64,000 bases of DNA from Eretmocerus hayati (Eukaryota > Arthropoda > Insecta > Hymenoptera > Aphelinidae), in the NCBI GenBank assembly GCA_029851415.1, contig CM056743.1, forward strand, positions 96,446,501 through 96,510,500, written 5' to 3'. Positions 42,801 through 54,080 of the stretch are shown here, piece by piece (within the stretch, counting starts at the first letter, position 1; the number at the start of each line of letters is the position of its first letter). The notes below the pieces were generated by a model. It had not been told where the DNA came from. It was given only the letters and a program-made list of their open reading frames with translations, and ran no database searches. The translations under genes and the position numbers were made by a program.

Positions 42801-43962
42801 CATTCTCTTCATGACCACCCCACGCTTTCATCATATAAAAATTTGATGGTGGTAATGTTTTCAGCATTTTTGATCATTTATTCGATGGTTCCAAGTGAGA
42901 ATCTAGAAAGTACTTAATCAGGGACTGTGAATCATCTTGAACTCATCAATAGTGTTCTTTCATAAAGTTGTAGTACAATTGGTTGTTAGGCTTTTATTTA
43001 TTTTTCACTTTTCAGTGAGTTGAATTATGTACAAGAGGACTACAATGAACATCTTTCCACAAGTACAAAAGGTGGGCCTTCATAAAAGCGTTTGCCTTAA
43101 AATTTTTTTTATTTGTTTCATTCAACATTCCTAATACGTACAGTATTAGAGGGACTATCTCTTGAATCGAAAACGAGTAAAATCGAAAGAATAGGTCGTA
43201 TGCACATTTTTTTAACTTGTTGGTTTTTTGCTCAATGATTTTAGTATCAGTCAGAGCGATTTCTAAAACTCGTCTTCACCAATTTATTCATGGCAAACGC
43301 CATCGACAACGCAAGTGAGCATGGCTTTTTCTGCCATGCAAGTAAGCAAACCGTGACGGCAAAGTGCAGCAACAGCGGCAAATCGTACACTTTACCGGCA
43401 GAGCGCCACCTGTGCCGGCAAATTTAGCGATATAATTTGCCGGCTAATTATACCGTTAAATGTATAATACGGACCCTGGAATTTACTTTGTTCGCTTTCA
43501 AGATGAGTCCTCATTCCATCTCCGGAATGACCAGAAAATCCTGAGTTGAAATTATGATCCGTAGTTTTTTTGAGCGATGATTTCCGCTGAATTGAAAGCT
43601 GGAAGTGTCAGTACCATCAGCCACTCATATCTCTAAGAACTTCTATGCGTAACTCGTTGGTTTACAAACAGCTCTACTTTGGACCACAACATTTGCAGAG
43701 AAGGAACGATTTCCTAGATCTTGAACGATTTACCAGGTACTGCAAGAATCTTTTTGATCGATTTGCTTTCTTGGGAATTGCAGGTAATCAATTATTGTGG
43801 AAATGTTCTCAATTTTCGTCATTGATTGTGACATATTACCAATAATCGCAAAATATCTACATTACATGGACCAAATGATATTTTTTAGACCTTCATAATG
43901 TTTTGGGACGTTTTTTTAGACCTCAGGAGATCCGGGTTACCGTTTGATCAATGTGGATACAT
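39826..43962. other. core between the large inverted arms, with nested smaller palindromes
   Basis: At 40390-40870 units of about 85-180 bp repeat TATCCTCGAGCCGG and GGCTGCCTCACAAAAGAGGATTC. At 41818-41965 and 42050-42205 lies one inverted pair, and at about 42485-42780 and 42820-43110 another. The core also holds a copy of the arm-type CTCAGCTCGGGCAAGCGCCCGAG phrase near 40014. One possible coding frame is listed separately. No other gene is recognised. Confidence 0.6.
41965..42567 (-). CDS. hypothetical membrane-protein-like frame (200 aa)
   Basis: Open from an ATG at 42567. Residues 22-55 are strongly hydrophobic (FFFIHFILYFLVGINLIAP), suggesting one or two membrane segments; the rest is mixed. 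The start and the first 28 codons are also present in the inverted copy at about 43027-43105, and the region behind residue 125 is duplicated in inverted form at 41818-41965. It may be an exon of a receptor-like host gene caught in the palindromes, or noise. No family recognised. Confidence 0.25.
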   Translation of the reverse strand: MYKRTTMNIFSQLQEVGFHRSVCLKNFFFIHFILYFLVGINLIAPMAFIINFVYPLISRLEYQVTFGNTNSLVDSIKPHLYEQMDSILPHLDRQVTFEISDRACTLSEPFRYIWWNYLFTHHLKGMSESHGINEKTLYAMVSTSIKTRVVANDSEFLQESASGTTYGNKSLPRSWSEPGNVRYCEYDSQRSRLCTLGRFL

Positions 43963-46900
43963 ATACTTCCTTATTTATGAAAGAAAACAAACAAAAAATA
44001 TGCACGTAATGATCAATATTTTTCAAAAAATCTTGTGAATTTGAATTCCAAATGCCACTTATTACTAATGCTGCGGGTACAGCTCGACTTTAATTGATAA
44101 TTAGAACCTAAATTTGCAATAATTCTGAGAGCGCACCTTCTATCCTGACGCATTTGTCGGTGAGCTCGTCCGGCTCGTCCACGTACCAGGTGCAAGGTAT
44201 ACTGCTCTCATGGTTAACTTGGAAGAGGCTCCCGTTGTCGCAGAAGATATTTCATAGCCACCGTGGCTTTAATGTAGTACATTGCGGCCATCTACGCGGC
44301 CTTGACGGCCGCGTAGATCGCCCGCACTGTGCTCCATTAAAGCCGGGCGGCTATAAAAACGCGGATGCACTTCGTTGCGTAATCTACTAGTAAGTAAGCA
44401 GGGCTAGAACTCGAGCTTAGGTATCTCTCTCTAGTCGCGCTCGGCCGCACATTGTTCACTGATGGTTTGGAGCGCAGTTGTATAGCTGGGCAAGAATGCT
44501 GATGTGATCAAAAGGTATGCACGCGTTTTCGTCCAGGCTCTCGATGCGATGTAGCCGCTCGGTTGGTGCTCCGAAGTCACAGGCTTGCCGTTGGAAAAGC
44601 CGCATGCATACACATCGCCAGAATTTAACCTGTACCGTACCGAAAGTAACTCATTTGTTGGAATGATAAGAGAACGTATGCTCTTCCCGCTTGTTTCGAA
44701 TCTCGTTATTGTGATATCTTCAGATTATTCTTGTGGCGTCCCAGACGACGCAACACTTAAAATAATATTTCTCAATATGGAGAAATATTATTTTAACTTG
44801 ATCAGCAGGAATGTGTAAGCAGGTCAAGATGCAATCAGCAAAATTGCCGTAGTCCAAATTACATGTGTTACAAGTGTAACAACCGAGTTACACATATCTT
44901 ATGAATGGTGTAACTCATGTGTTACAAGTGTAACACCCGAGTTACACACATCTTATGAATGGTGTAACACATGTGTTACAAGTGTTACAGTTTCAAGAGT
45001 AAGTCAATTTCAGAATCAATTTTAAAGAGGACAGTTTCGAAATTACTTCAGGTCATCAAAATTAGCTCGTGTCCACACGTATAAATTCGAACATCAAAAT
45101 TAATTCTTTGATTAGTCACTGACTCGATTCACTTAGTAAAGCTTTGTGAGTCTTTGAGACATGTACCGTTTTGCCCAAGTGTGCCTAGAAAACACACGAC
45201 AAAGCAAAGTTCGAAAAAGTGCGGACCAATAAGTCAGATTGATTCCGTCAAGAAGTAGACCGACGATACCCGTCTCAGCTGCATAAGGGCCAGCTCCGAA
45301 TTTGCTCTTTGTCGAAAAGTAGGCCGACGATACCCGCCTCAGCTGCATAAGGGCCAGCTACGAATTCGTCCTGCTTATACGTTCCTGCCTTGAAGAATCG
45401 TCATTCCTTCAAGTAGACTTGTAAGTGCGCCTAGGTTAAGCTATTCAAATTATATTTAGACGATAAGTTTTCCTTTCTGACCAAGATTTTATAACTTGAT
45501 TTGAATAAAATAGAATTTATCACTTCTGTAATTCTATCTCATTCTTCTCTAAAAGCCATAAGATAACTGGATTTTTATATCTACTTGAAATCAGATGAAT
45601 TATTTTATTCTTTCAAGTATCCAGTATTATAAGACATTCCAAATCCAAACGCACTTCAATCATTCTTTTAAAATTACAATTCATCTGATCCAACTTTGAT
45701 GAACAAATACTTCTCAATTTGAAATATTCATATATATACGCAACCGGAGACCAGCAAAAAAAAATATATATATATAAACTAGAGCGGGCAAGCCCCCCTG
45801 CTCGCTCCGTATGCCAACCCGGCTACCCGTGATTATTGATTTGGAGAAGTGAAGAATCAATAATCCATCCATAGCCCTGCTGAAAACTGTGATATACGAT
45901 TACACGTCTATCTACATGTGTAATTACACATCCATTCTCACCATATTTAGCTCGTGAAAAGTGAAATGGATATGACAGTGGGAAAGTGAATAGGTAAAGA
46001 CGTGGAATTGTATTTGGAAAAAGGGATCAGAGAATGGCCCATTTCCGTCTCATCGAATTCCATGCACTTTCGGATGTGTAAATATACATCCATCTTTGAC
46101 GTTCAAAACGATGTGGCATGATATGTGCCAAACTCAAAATATTAAAAACCCATTTGGTAGAATGTAATAAGAAGTGATTCTAGCGGTATGATTCAAAGAG
46201 AGGATAATTCACGCCCTACTGGAAATAAGCGACCGCGAGAGCGAACATGGAATTCTTTGGAAGAAATCGGCTCTGTAGGTGGCCGCCACGCAATATGGCG
46301 ACCGTGAAGAATCTATGGGATAGAAGAGATACGCCCCGTCAATCGAGAATTGATTGGCGAGACGTGGATGATCATTCAGCTTCATTGGAATGCTTTTCTT
46401 GGAAGGAAAAAGGATTTTCAGAATTCTTGGGGAATTTGGAAAATCCTATTCCTTATATTGTTATTCCGGTTGAGTGCCAGGAAATGTGAGGAATTCATGC
46501 GATATTTCAGATACTGTATCTCTCATATTTCTATTTCTGCGGAGTGAGAGGAATTTCCAAGATGTTTTGGAAAGGTTTGGCAATACATTATTCATACTTT
46601 CAGTTTGACGAAGAGCTAGAAAGTTTCGTGAGATCCCACAGTTTCAAGCATTCTGTTCTTATATTATTATTTTGGCAAAGTGCCGGAGATTCCTGTAAAT
46701 TTCTGAAAAGTCTTGGTGATTTTTCTTCACAAATTCATCCTGGTGGAGGTCAAGAAGATTCCGAGAATTTTCAAGTTTGAGAAATCCGTTTTTCATATCC
46801 TCATCATGTCGCGGGGGGATCATCGAACTCTCGAAAAAAATGAAGAAGTCAATGTTCCACATTTCCATCTCGGCGAAACGCGGGAAAACCTTGAGATTCT

Positions 46901-47389
46901 TGCTCAATCATGAGCTGCTATAAATCATCCTCAAATGAGGATTACTCGCCTCAACCGCTTTAGGGGATATTCGTAGGTTCGGTCATTGATTATACTTGTA
47001 CTCACCATATCAGTCTTGCCTTGTACTTGCTGCTCAACCCGAAAATCGTAGGCCCGGTGTACGCTCCTGCATCGCTGCTGGTCTGGGTCTTGTTCATCAC
47101 CTGGAGAATTTCTAGTCCACACGTGCGCCATAGGATTGCATGGGCTCATGCTCCACGCTATTTATGCAAAGGAAACCGCTCCACTCCAGCCTAGGCGCCA
47201 CGTGCAAATAAGCCCGAGATAAACTTACTTGATTCCTCGGGCACTCGCCCGAGATGAGCAGGCCCGTTCGCCTCAAAAAAAAACAGGCGTGATGTGGCTG
47301 ATCAACTTGACCGTCTGTCCGGTCCGGGCAGATATTTTTGTTCGTCCATCAGGGCCTCGACAGAACGTGTGCGATGCTCTTCCCTCCAC
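43963..47389 (-). repeat. right arm of the 11-kb inverted repeat
   Basis: Reverse complement of 36396-39825, nearly identical. The main differences are in the poly-A/TA tract (45757-45777) and scattered single bases. Confidence 0.85.
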
Positions 47390-47699
47390 TTTTCCCCGCG
47401 TGTATAAGCATAGGCGCTGTAGTTGCAGTCACCGCCACGGGCGCGCAATGGCGCTACTTCCACGGGGAAAAAGGGAGAAAAAGAGCAAATGCGCACTTTC
47501 TGTCGAGGCGCTCACACAGAAATTCAAACCGAGCCCACCTATTGAAGTCACTGTCAAAACATGCCCACGTTCCTGTCTTTTCCACCATTCTATTTTTAGA
47601 TCATGATATACTTGAGGAGGGCACTTTTGACCCAGTATTCTGTGAGATACAGCTGTACGTGACAGACGAATAAAAAGGTCTACGCGGACGGGACTACGT
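47390..47699. other. spacer between the inverted structure and its diverged relative
   Basis: No gene. A TTCTGTCGAGGCGCTC phrase near 47498 resembles the arm end, which suggests further decayed copies. Confidence 0.4.
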
Positions 47700-49145
47700 G
47701 GTGATCGCATCTGTTCTCTCGAGGCAAGCACGCCTACTTAGCTCGGGCGCGTGCTCAAAGATCCGGAATAGTTCATCCCGGTTCTTATCGAACGTGGCAC
47801 CCTGACTAGAGTAGGGAAGCTCTTTTTGGGTGAATGTCATGGAGCATGAGCCGATGCGATTTTGTGACGCACGCGTAGACCAAATATTTTTAGAAGATGA
47901 AGAAGACACAGAATAGCGGCGTAGCAGGAGCGTGTACACCGGGCCAAGAATATCTGGGCCAAACAGCAATCACATACAAAGTTGATATGGTGAGTACAAA
48001 TATAATGAATAACCGATCCTACGTAGGGCCCCTAGTGCGGTTGGGGCGAGTGAACCTCGGTTGAGGATGATCCATAGCGGCTTATGACTGAGCGAGGGTT
48101 TTAAGCTCTCTCCGCGTATCACCGGAATAAGAATGTATGAAATTGGCCTCTCAATCTCGTTCAAGAATTCGAGGATTTTCTCGCACCGAAATGAAAATAT
48201 AAAAGATGGATTCCTTACACTCCACCGAAATTTCCGTAATCTAGCTGACCCTCATCAGGATGAACATATGAGAGATGAATCCCTAAGATTTTTCAAAAAA
48301 TTCCATAATCCTCCGGCACTCTGCCAAAAAAACGATGTGAAATCAATATCCCCGCAACTGCGAGATCTGTCGAAATTTCCTGGGACTTTGCCAAAATGAA
48401 TATGTAGATAATGAATACTCAAATCTCTCCGAAACTCCTAGAAAATAGTTGTCACTCCGCGAGAAAAGGAATATGGTAAATACAATGCCTAGAATATTGC
48501 GAGAATTCCTCGAATCTTCTGGACCATAACCAGGATAATGATAAACAGTATGGATTCTCAAAATTTTCCACGAATTTCGAAGAGTGATTCTCCTTCCAAG
48601 AAGTGCATTCCAACGGAATCAAGGTATCATTCACGTCTTGCCAATCACTTCATGATCGACGAGTTGTATTTGTTCCATTCCATCAATCCTCTAAGGCGGC
48701 CATATTGCGTGCGTGTGGTTGCCGTCGGAGCGGCCATTGATGGGACCAATCTTTTCTAAAGAATTTCATGGCCGCTCTGACGGTCACCTATTCCCAGTAG
48801 GGCATGATCCTCCATCCTCTAGAAGCACCCGCTGGTATCACTCTCAATTACGTTCTCCCGAAAAGTTTCTTCTATTTTGAGTTTGGCTGATGTAACTTCA
48901 CATCAATTCGGAAGTGAAAATGGACGTACATTTACACGTCCAGAAGTTCGTGGGATTTCATTAGATGGAAGTGGGCCATTCTCTGACCCTTCTTCCCATA
49001 TCTTATTTCACGTTTTTACCTAACCACCTTTTCACTGTCATACCCATATCCTCCTTTACAACCTTAATATGATGAAGACAAACGTGTAATCACACATCTA
49101 AATGGACGTGTAATTGTATATGACAGTTTCCAGTAGGGAGCAACT
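47700..49145 (+). repeat. diverged copy of the long-arm sequence
   Basis: Follows the left arm from about 36520 to 37900 in the same orientation: GGAGCATGAGCC, CAGGAGCGTGTACACCGGGCC, TTGATATGGTGAGTACAA, ATTCCCAGTAGGGC, TTTTGAGTTTGGC and GGGCCATTCTCTGACCC all recur in order. Identity is much lower than between the two arms, so this is an older member of the same family. Confidence 0.75.
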
Positions 49146-49221
49146 TAAGAAGTAATAAAAATCTAGTGAATTCGATTGATGGTTCTGGAGATTCTGGAGA
49201 AACTCCTTGTAAAGGTCTCTC

Positions 49222-50174
49222 ATGTATGATTTTCTGTCCCAAAAACGAAGGTTCAGTCAATGGCGTGGACAGGTATCGCGTCGATTCTTTTTACCACAAG
49301 GTATATCAAGTCATAGATACTTCAGACTATCCTTGGATCTAGAAAGTATTGGGAGCATTTTCTTGGAATCTGATGCTGATTACAAGGAATTGAGGGGAGC
49401 AGGTGTTATCATCTGGGATGAAGCATCAATTATTTCCAAAAAAGCTTTAGAGGTGGTCGATAGAACATTTCGTGACGTTTTTCCTCAATGACTAACCCTC
49501 TGGTCGGGAATTGGTGCTTTCAGGCGGGATTTCAGACAAATCCTGCCAGTTTTGACCAATGGGAATAAACATTCTATAATCCAGGAAACTATCACATCGT
49601 CAGCCTTATGGCCATTGTTTAATGTGATGAAGCTGATTTAAAATTTGAAATCTAAGGACACTGATTCTTCCAACATCCTTTTGGTGGAGGTGGAGGTAAA
49701 ATTGATGAAGTGAAAGTGAGACCTGAGCGGAAAAGTAATCATGTACGTAAAACCATATTCGAAGACATCAATGAAGATATTTCTACGAATAGAGTTGTTC
49801 TGTCACCTCATGGAGAAAATATAAATCATAAAATTGAACAAGAGAATCTTGAAAATGTTCGATGGTCCTACATCCTCTCACTGATCGTTGATTATGCGAC
49901 TCACAAAGGTGCAGATCAAACTGAGGAGCACACTCATCTGGAATATCCAACCGAGTTTCTGAATAGAATTAGAAATGGTTCAACTCTACATAAACTTGAT
50001 TCGGAAGTAATTGCTATTGTGATGTCGATTCGGAATCTAACGACTCGGAATCTGAGCGTGACAGAGGATCTATGTAATAGGATTCAATCGAAGATTAGGA
50101 AGTTGTACAAGCATAATATTGAAGCGAAAGTTATAACTGGAGAGAATATTGGAAGGATAGTTTTGATACCTTAG
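49222..50174 (+). pseudogene. Helitron-type PIF1 helicase remnant
   Basis: Two blocks remain. Block 1 (49222-49640) reads the helicase core with AGVIIWDEASIISKKALE (Walker B-like, motif II), VDRTFRDV and FRRDFRQILPVLTNG (motif III), with in-frame stops at 49489 and near 49640. After a frameshift, block 2 (49710-50174) reads NRVVLSPHGENINHKIEQEN (motif IV-like), YPTEFLNRI, the RNLT-RNLS-TEDLCNRIQSK segment and IEAKVITGENIGR. This is the C-terminal order of Helitron RepHel helicases. Walker A and the Rep nuclease are not seen. Non-functional. Confidence 0.85.
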
Positions 50175-51950
50175 ATAACACTCACCAAGGGTGAGTCATT
50201 CCTGCCGTTTGTAGTTCACAGGAAACAGTTTCCTGTGGTCTGGGTATTCGCAATGACGATTAATGAGTCCCAACGTCAGCGTCTAGTTAAGGTTGGTATT
50301 TATATAAAAAGACCGCTTTTCTCCCATATTCAGCTTCACGTTGCTCTCTTTCGATGAAGAGATCCGAAGAATTCGTTCATTGAAAATAGATTTGATTGTT
50401 CAGATGAGATCGAAAATGTTGTTTGGGATGGAGTACCTGGTGTTTGATATTTTTGTCATCTATAATATGAAATTCGAGTATATTGTTCTCAAATTCCATT
50501 AAGATGGAGTGGGATCCGGAGTATGGAGAGATAGTACAAGTATATATACTGAAGGAGCGGGTAATCTTGTGGTGTTTGAACGAAACAGTTGAAGAGAAAA
50601 AAGTTGGAAAAGAATACGGGAAATGCTCAAGATAATCAGAAGGATCTACAGAAATCGAGTGTTTGAATAGAATGATAGCATTGCATGAAACAGAGAGTAT
50701 TTTTTTGAACGCTTACAGTGAATGGGGGCAATTCCCAGACTCGAAAAATTGAAGGGAATTGATATGTCGAATAACGATTATTCTAAGAATAGTCAACATT
50801 GGAGATGAAACAACGTTAGTAATTCAGTTCACTGATATGTATCTCTATGATTAGAGATGTTGATGACATCGATATTACAGAACTATAGTTGCGTATGTTG
50901 ACGAAGTATTTCGCAAGTCTGAGTTCCAGAAAAGGGCGATGACAGTGAATTCACAGTTTTCAAATTTCTGTTGAGTAATCAAGTTTGGAGTACGATACAA
51001 TGCAGTATTGCCAATGATGATATGAGGGAATACATAAAAATATGAAAATGAGTGAGGTTCGTACACAATGGTGAACTCCAAACGAAATTGAGGATAATAT
51101 CAGGAAATTAATTATCATATCAAATTGAGTATACGTGTATAAGTAATGATGTATGGAGAACCATAATCAAAGACATAATTGGGTATACTTCTACGAATAG
51201 AGTTGTTCTGTCATCTCATGACGAGAATATCATCAAATTGAACAAGAAATTCGCGAATACGACGTAGGATATGAATGAAATTTGATGATAGACCTTCGAA
51301 AAAAGGAACAATAAGTGAGTTGAATTGGTGATGTTTTGACTATATGACATGATTCTTACATAAGTCCTGTCGATTCTCCAGAGATAGAAGGTTATCTGAA
51401 GGATCAATTCGTTCAAAGGAATGAGGAGAGAGAGAATGAAATTTGGGTGTAATTACGAATATACGTCACAAACTTGATGTTATCGTTGTGAAAGATGAAG
51501 ACGGTCAAATTGAATCGTACGATCGTGGAGTGGAGTGAGAAGTTTGCGGTGACTTACAAGAAAATGATTAATTTCCGGAAATCAGATGAAAGTGAAAAGA
51601 ATCGTTTCAAGATTGATTTCATTGAGTGATCTTTACAGGTTCAACGTACATGTGAAAGTGAAGGCTGTAGATGAATTGAAATTGTTAGGTGGTGAAAAGA
51701 TGAGAATTGAGGAATTGATCTTAGAAAATGAAGTTCATGTTGTGGAAGAGTGTTCCATCAACAAAGATATTGATTACTGATATTTCATTCTCAGATACAC
51801 TGTAAAATTTTTCTGGTTCATATTTTTTGGAAGGAATATACATCTTCTCCGTAACCCAAACTCACTCTGAATGTTGTAATAGTTGAATAATCTGATGAAA
51901 AATGATGATGATGGGGAGAAGGTGATTTCTGGGAAGCTGCAAAGAAAAAT
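50175..51950. other. decayed sequence after the helicase remnant
   Basis: A piece at about 51183-51250 repeats the helicase-remnant phrase CTACGAATAGAGTTGTTCTGTC (there near 49790), so Helitron debris continues. Other parts show only short frames with many stops. No gene assigned. Confidence 0.5.
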
Positions 51951-51954
51951 TGAG

Positions 51955-52235
51955 AAGACTGAGGGACCTGCAGGGGCTCAGGAAAAGGAGGCGCTCGGCG
52001 GCCCTCAAGGGCCCTCACAGGTTCTCAGGGGATCTCAGGGGAATCTCTCAACCCCTAATGTAAATATGGAACGTAATTTAGGTTAATTGGTAAGAGGCAC
52101 TCGGGGCCCTCAGGGGCCCTCAGAGGCCCTCAAGGGCCTTCCTGGGTATTCAAGGCAGTCAAGAGAATTCAGGGGAGTTCAAGGGGAATAAGAGGAATTC
52201 AGGGGAATCCAGAGGAATCTCATTCTTACTACTAT
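51955..52235. repeat. minisatellite with a 10-bp step (GGCCCTCAGG type)
   Basis: GGCCCTCAGG, GGCCCTCAGA, GGCCCTCAAG and later GAATTCAGGG-type variants follow one another in steps of about ten bases (51960-52055 and 52095-52230). The variants become poorer in GC towards the right. Confidence 0.85.
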
Positions 52236-52676
52236 ATATTAGGGGGAGAAATCAATATATAAAAAGATTTATTATTGTATGAGGCCGCCTTCAATTCTAC
52301 GATAAGAAATGACGTAGTATTCATAACAAGACTCATCCATGTAAAATGAAGGTTACTCAGGAGTATACAGTATTCAATCGCAACACTCAAAATCCACATG
52401 GAATACAGTTAAGATAATAATTGCATGTTCGAACACATGAGCGTCCATTTGTAATAGTCCATACACTTCATACACGAAACCTTGTGATTCAAATTTCCGC
52501 GCTGAAAGAGTCACACCGCTACTTGCCCCAGCAACCAAGAGATGGCGCCACTATGGTTTTTTGCTCTCCCATGCAGCAACCAAGCAATTGCCGACTGACT
52601 ACATGAAGATTAGACGTGGAACCTCGCCACGTGATAATCAACAGCAGCTACAGTGGACGTATACAGCCGAATTGCG

Positions 52677-53122
52677 ATGGAGGAAAACTTGGGATCATTA
52701 AAAACCAATTTTGAAAGTGTAATCGCAAGTGTATTGGAGGAGTGTAGGGTAGCGCAAGTGTTATGTGATGCGGCAAGAGGAGATGTGCTCATGAAACGAA
52801 AAAATTAGAGAACTCTGTTGAAATATATAGTGAATTCTTGCAGGTATATGGTGAAAGTTTTAATGAAGATTTGGACTTATTATTATCAACAAAGTCAGTC
52901 GGGACACAGACCATCATGGTGCCAGCCAAGGAAAAGTGCAATGTGAAAACTCAAACATCGAGAAGAGTTTGGGACGTAAGTATATCAGTGGTCCCACTTA
53001 CAGACTGTAAAATTTTTGAACCATATGAATACATTGGTATTCGCAAGAATAACAATCCTACTGATAAAGAGATGGACGACGACACACGATCGAATCACCA
53101 CGACAGCATTCCATATAATAAT
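52677..53122 (+). other. exon-like coding segments with dynein-light-chain-binding motifs
   Basis: A frame from ATG 52677 (MEENLGSLKTNFESVIASVL) runs 43 codons. Then a CTTGCAG acceptor at 52843 opens an exact 132-bp stretch (52844-52975) that ends at a GTAAGT donor. It encodes SVGTQTI and NVKTQTS, both of the TQT type bound by LC8 dynein light chain. The frame stays open past the donor up to the MITE at 53123. It may be part of a host gene, but no family was recognised and the exon chain is not proven. Confidence 0.35.
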
Positions 53123-54080
53123 AAGGTAAGTGTACCCAACTTGCCTCTGTACCCAACTTGCCCCCATATGCCGATCTCGGGGATGGGCACTCTTTGGCCA
53201 CCCGGCAATTTTTTTCACGTTTGTTATATTGAAATATGAGAAACTAAATAGTTTGCGTCGACCCCGAATCATTCCTGCGTTCCCCAGAAAATCTAAAGTG
53301 ATTTTTCTATTTTTCGTGATTACTCAGCTAAGAAAGCACCGAAGGAATTGCGTTCAGTAAAATCGGTGCCAAATTCTCTGATTTCAACCAATTTTGACGT
53401 ACCTTAGCGCATTCAATTTCTTGTTTGAAGACCTTCAAAATCCATTTCTCTAAATTGCAAAATTTGTATATCGAGCTGTTTCATGCGCAAAACACGGAGA
53501 CGATTTGTAAACAAGGATGCCAACATTGGAGTGTACCTAACATGCCCCTATATGTTTATCTCGAAAGAGCGTGCAGAACGACTTTTTTTACCACTCAAAA
53601 CGTGTTTATCGCGTCAAATTTGGTCGGTGGGAGGGTTTCGAACCACCAGAAAACTCCAAATGTGCGTACACAGCGATAAAAACACTTTATCGCCGATTTC
53701 CATCATTTATTTCGGAAGAATTGCGACAGTTCAGCTCTAATTGATCTGAATTGGACGTAATTTAGTGCATTTCAAAGGTCCTCAAACAAGCTTCAAAATG
53801 AGCCAAGGTACGTTGAAAATCGTTGAAGTAAACCAAAGTTATTAAGAAAAAGGCTTAATGGGGGCAAGTTGGATACACACTTTTGTAAACTCTCAAAAGT
53901 CACCTTTTGGGAGAATTCAAACAGTTTGGCTCCAGTTGGTTCGAATTGAATGTACCTTAACTTATTTTGCAGGTCTTAAGACAAGCTCTTAAATGAGCTG
54001 AGGTACGTTGGAAAATATGGAGATGGGCCAAAGTTATTAAGAAAATGGCTCAATGGGGTCAAGTTGGGTACACTTACTTT
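53123..54080 (+). mobile_element. 958-bp MITE, copy B
   Basis: Same length, orientation and ends as copy A at 22314-23271 (AAGGTAAGTGTACCC...GGGTACACTTACTTT). It interrupts the open frame that runs from 52844. The left terminus contains AAG/GTAAGT, a strong 5' splice site. Confidence 0.87.

Larger units (their letters stand above)
36396..47389. mobile_element. 11-kb structure with 3.43-kb near-identical inverted arms
   Basis: Bases 36396-39825 and 43963-47389 are reverse complements with only a few substitutions and small indels, around a 4.1-kb core. Both outer ends diverge after the same GTGG/CCAC bases. No transposase or long reading frame is found in the arms; the open frames appear twice as mirror images. 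A non-autonomous transposon with very long inverted repeats and a recent inverted duplication are both possible. No clear target duplication was found. Confidence 0.8.
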
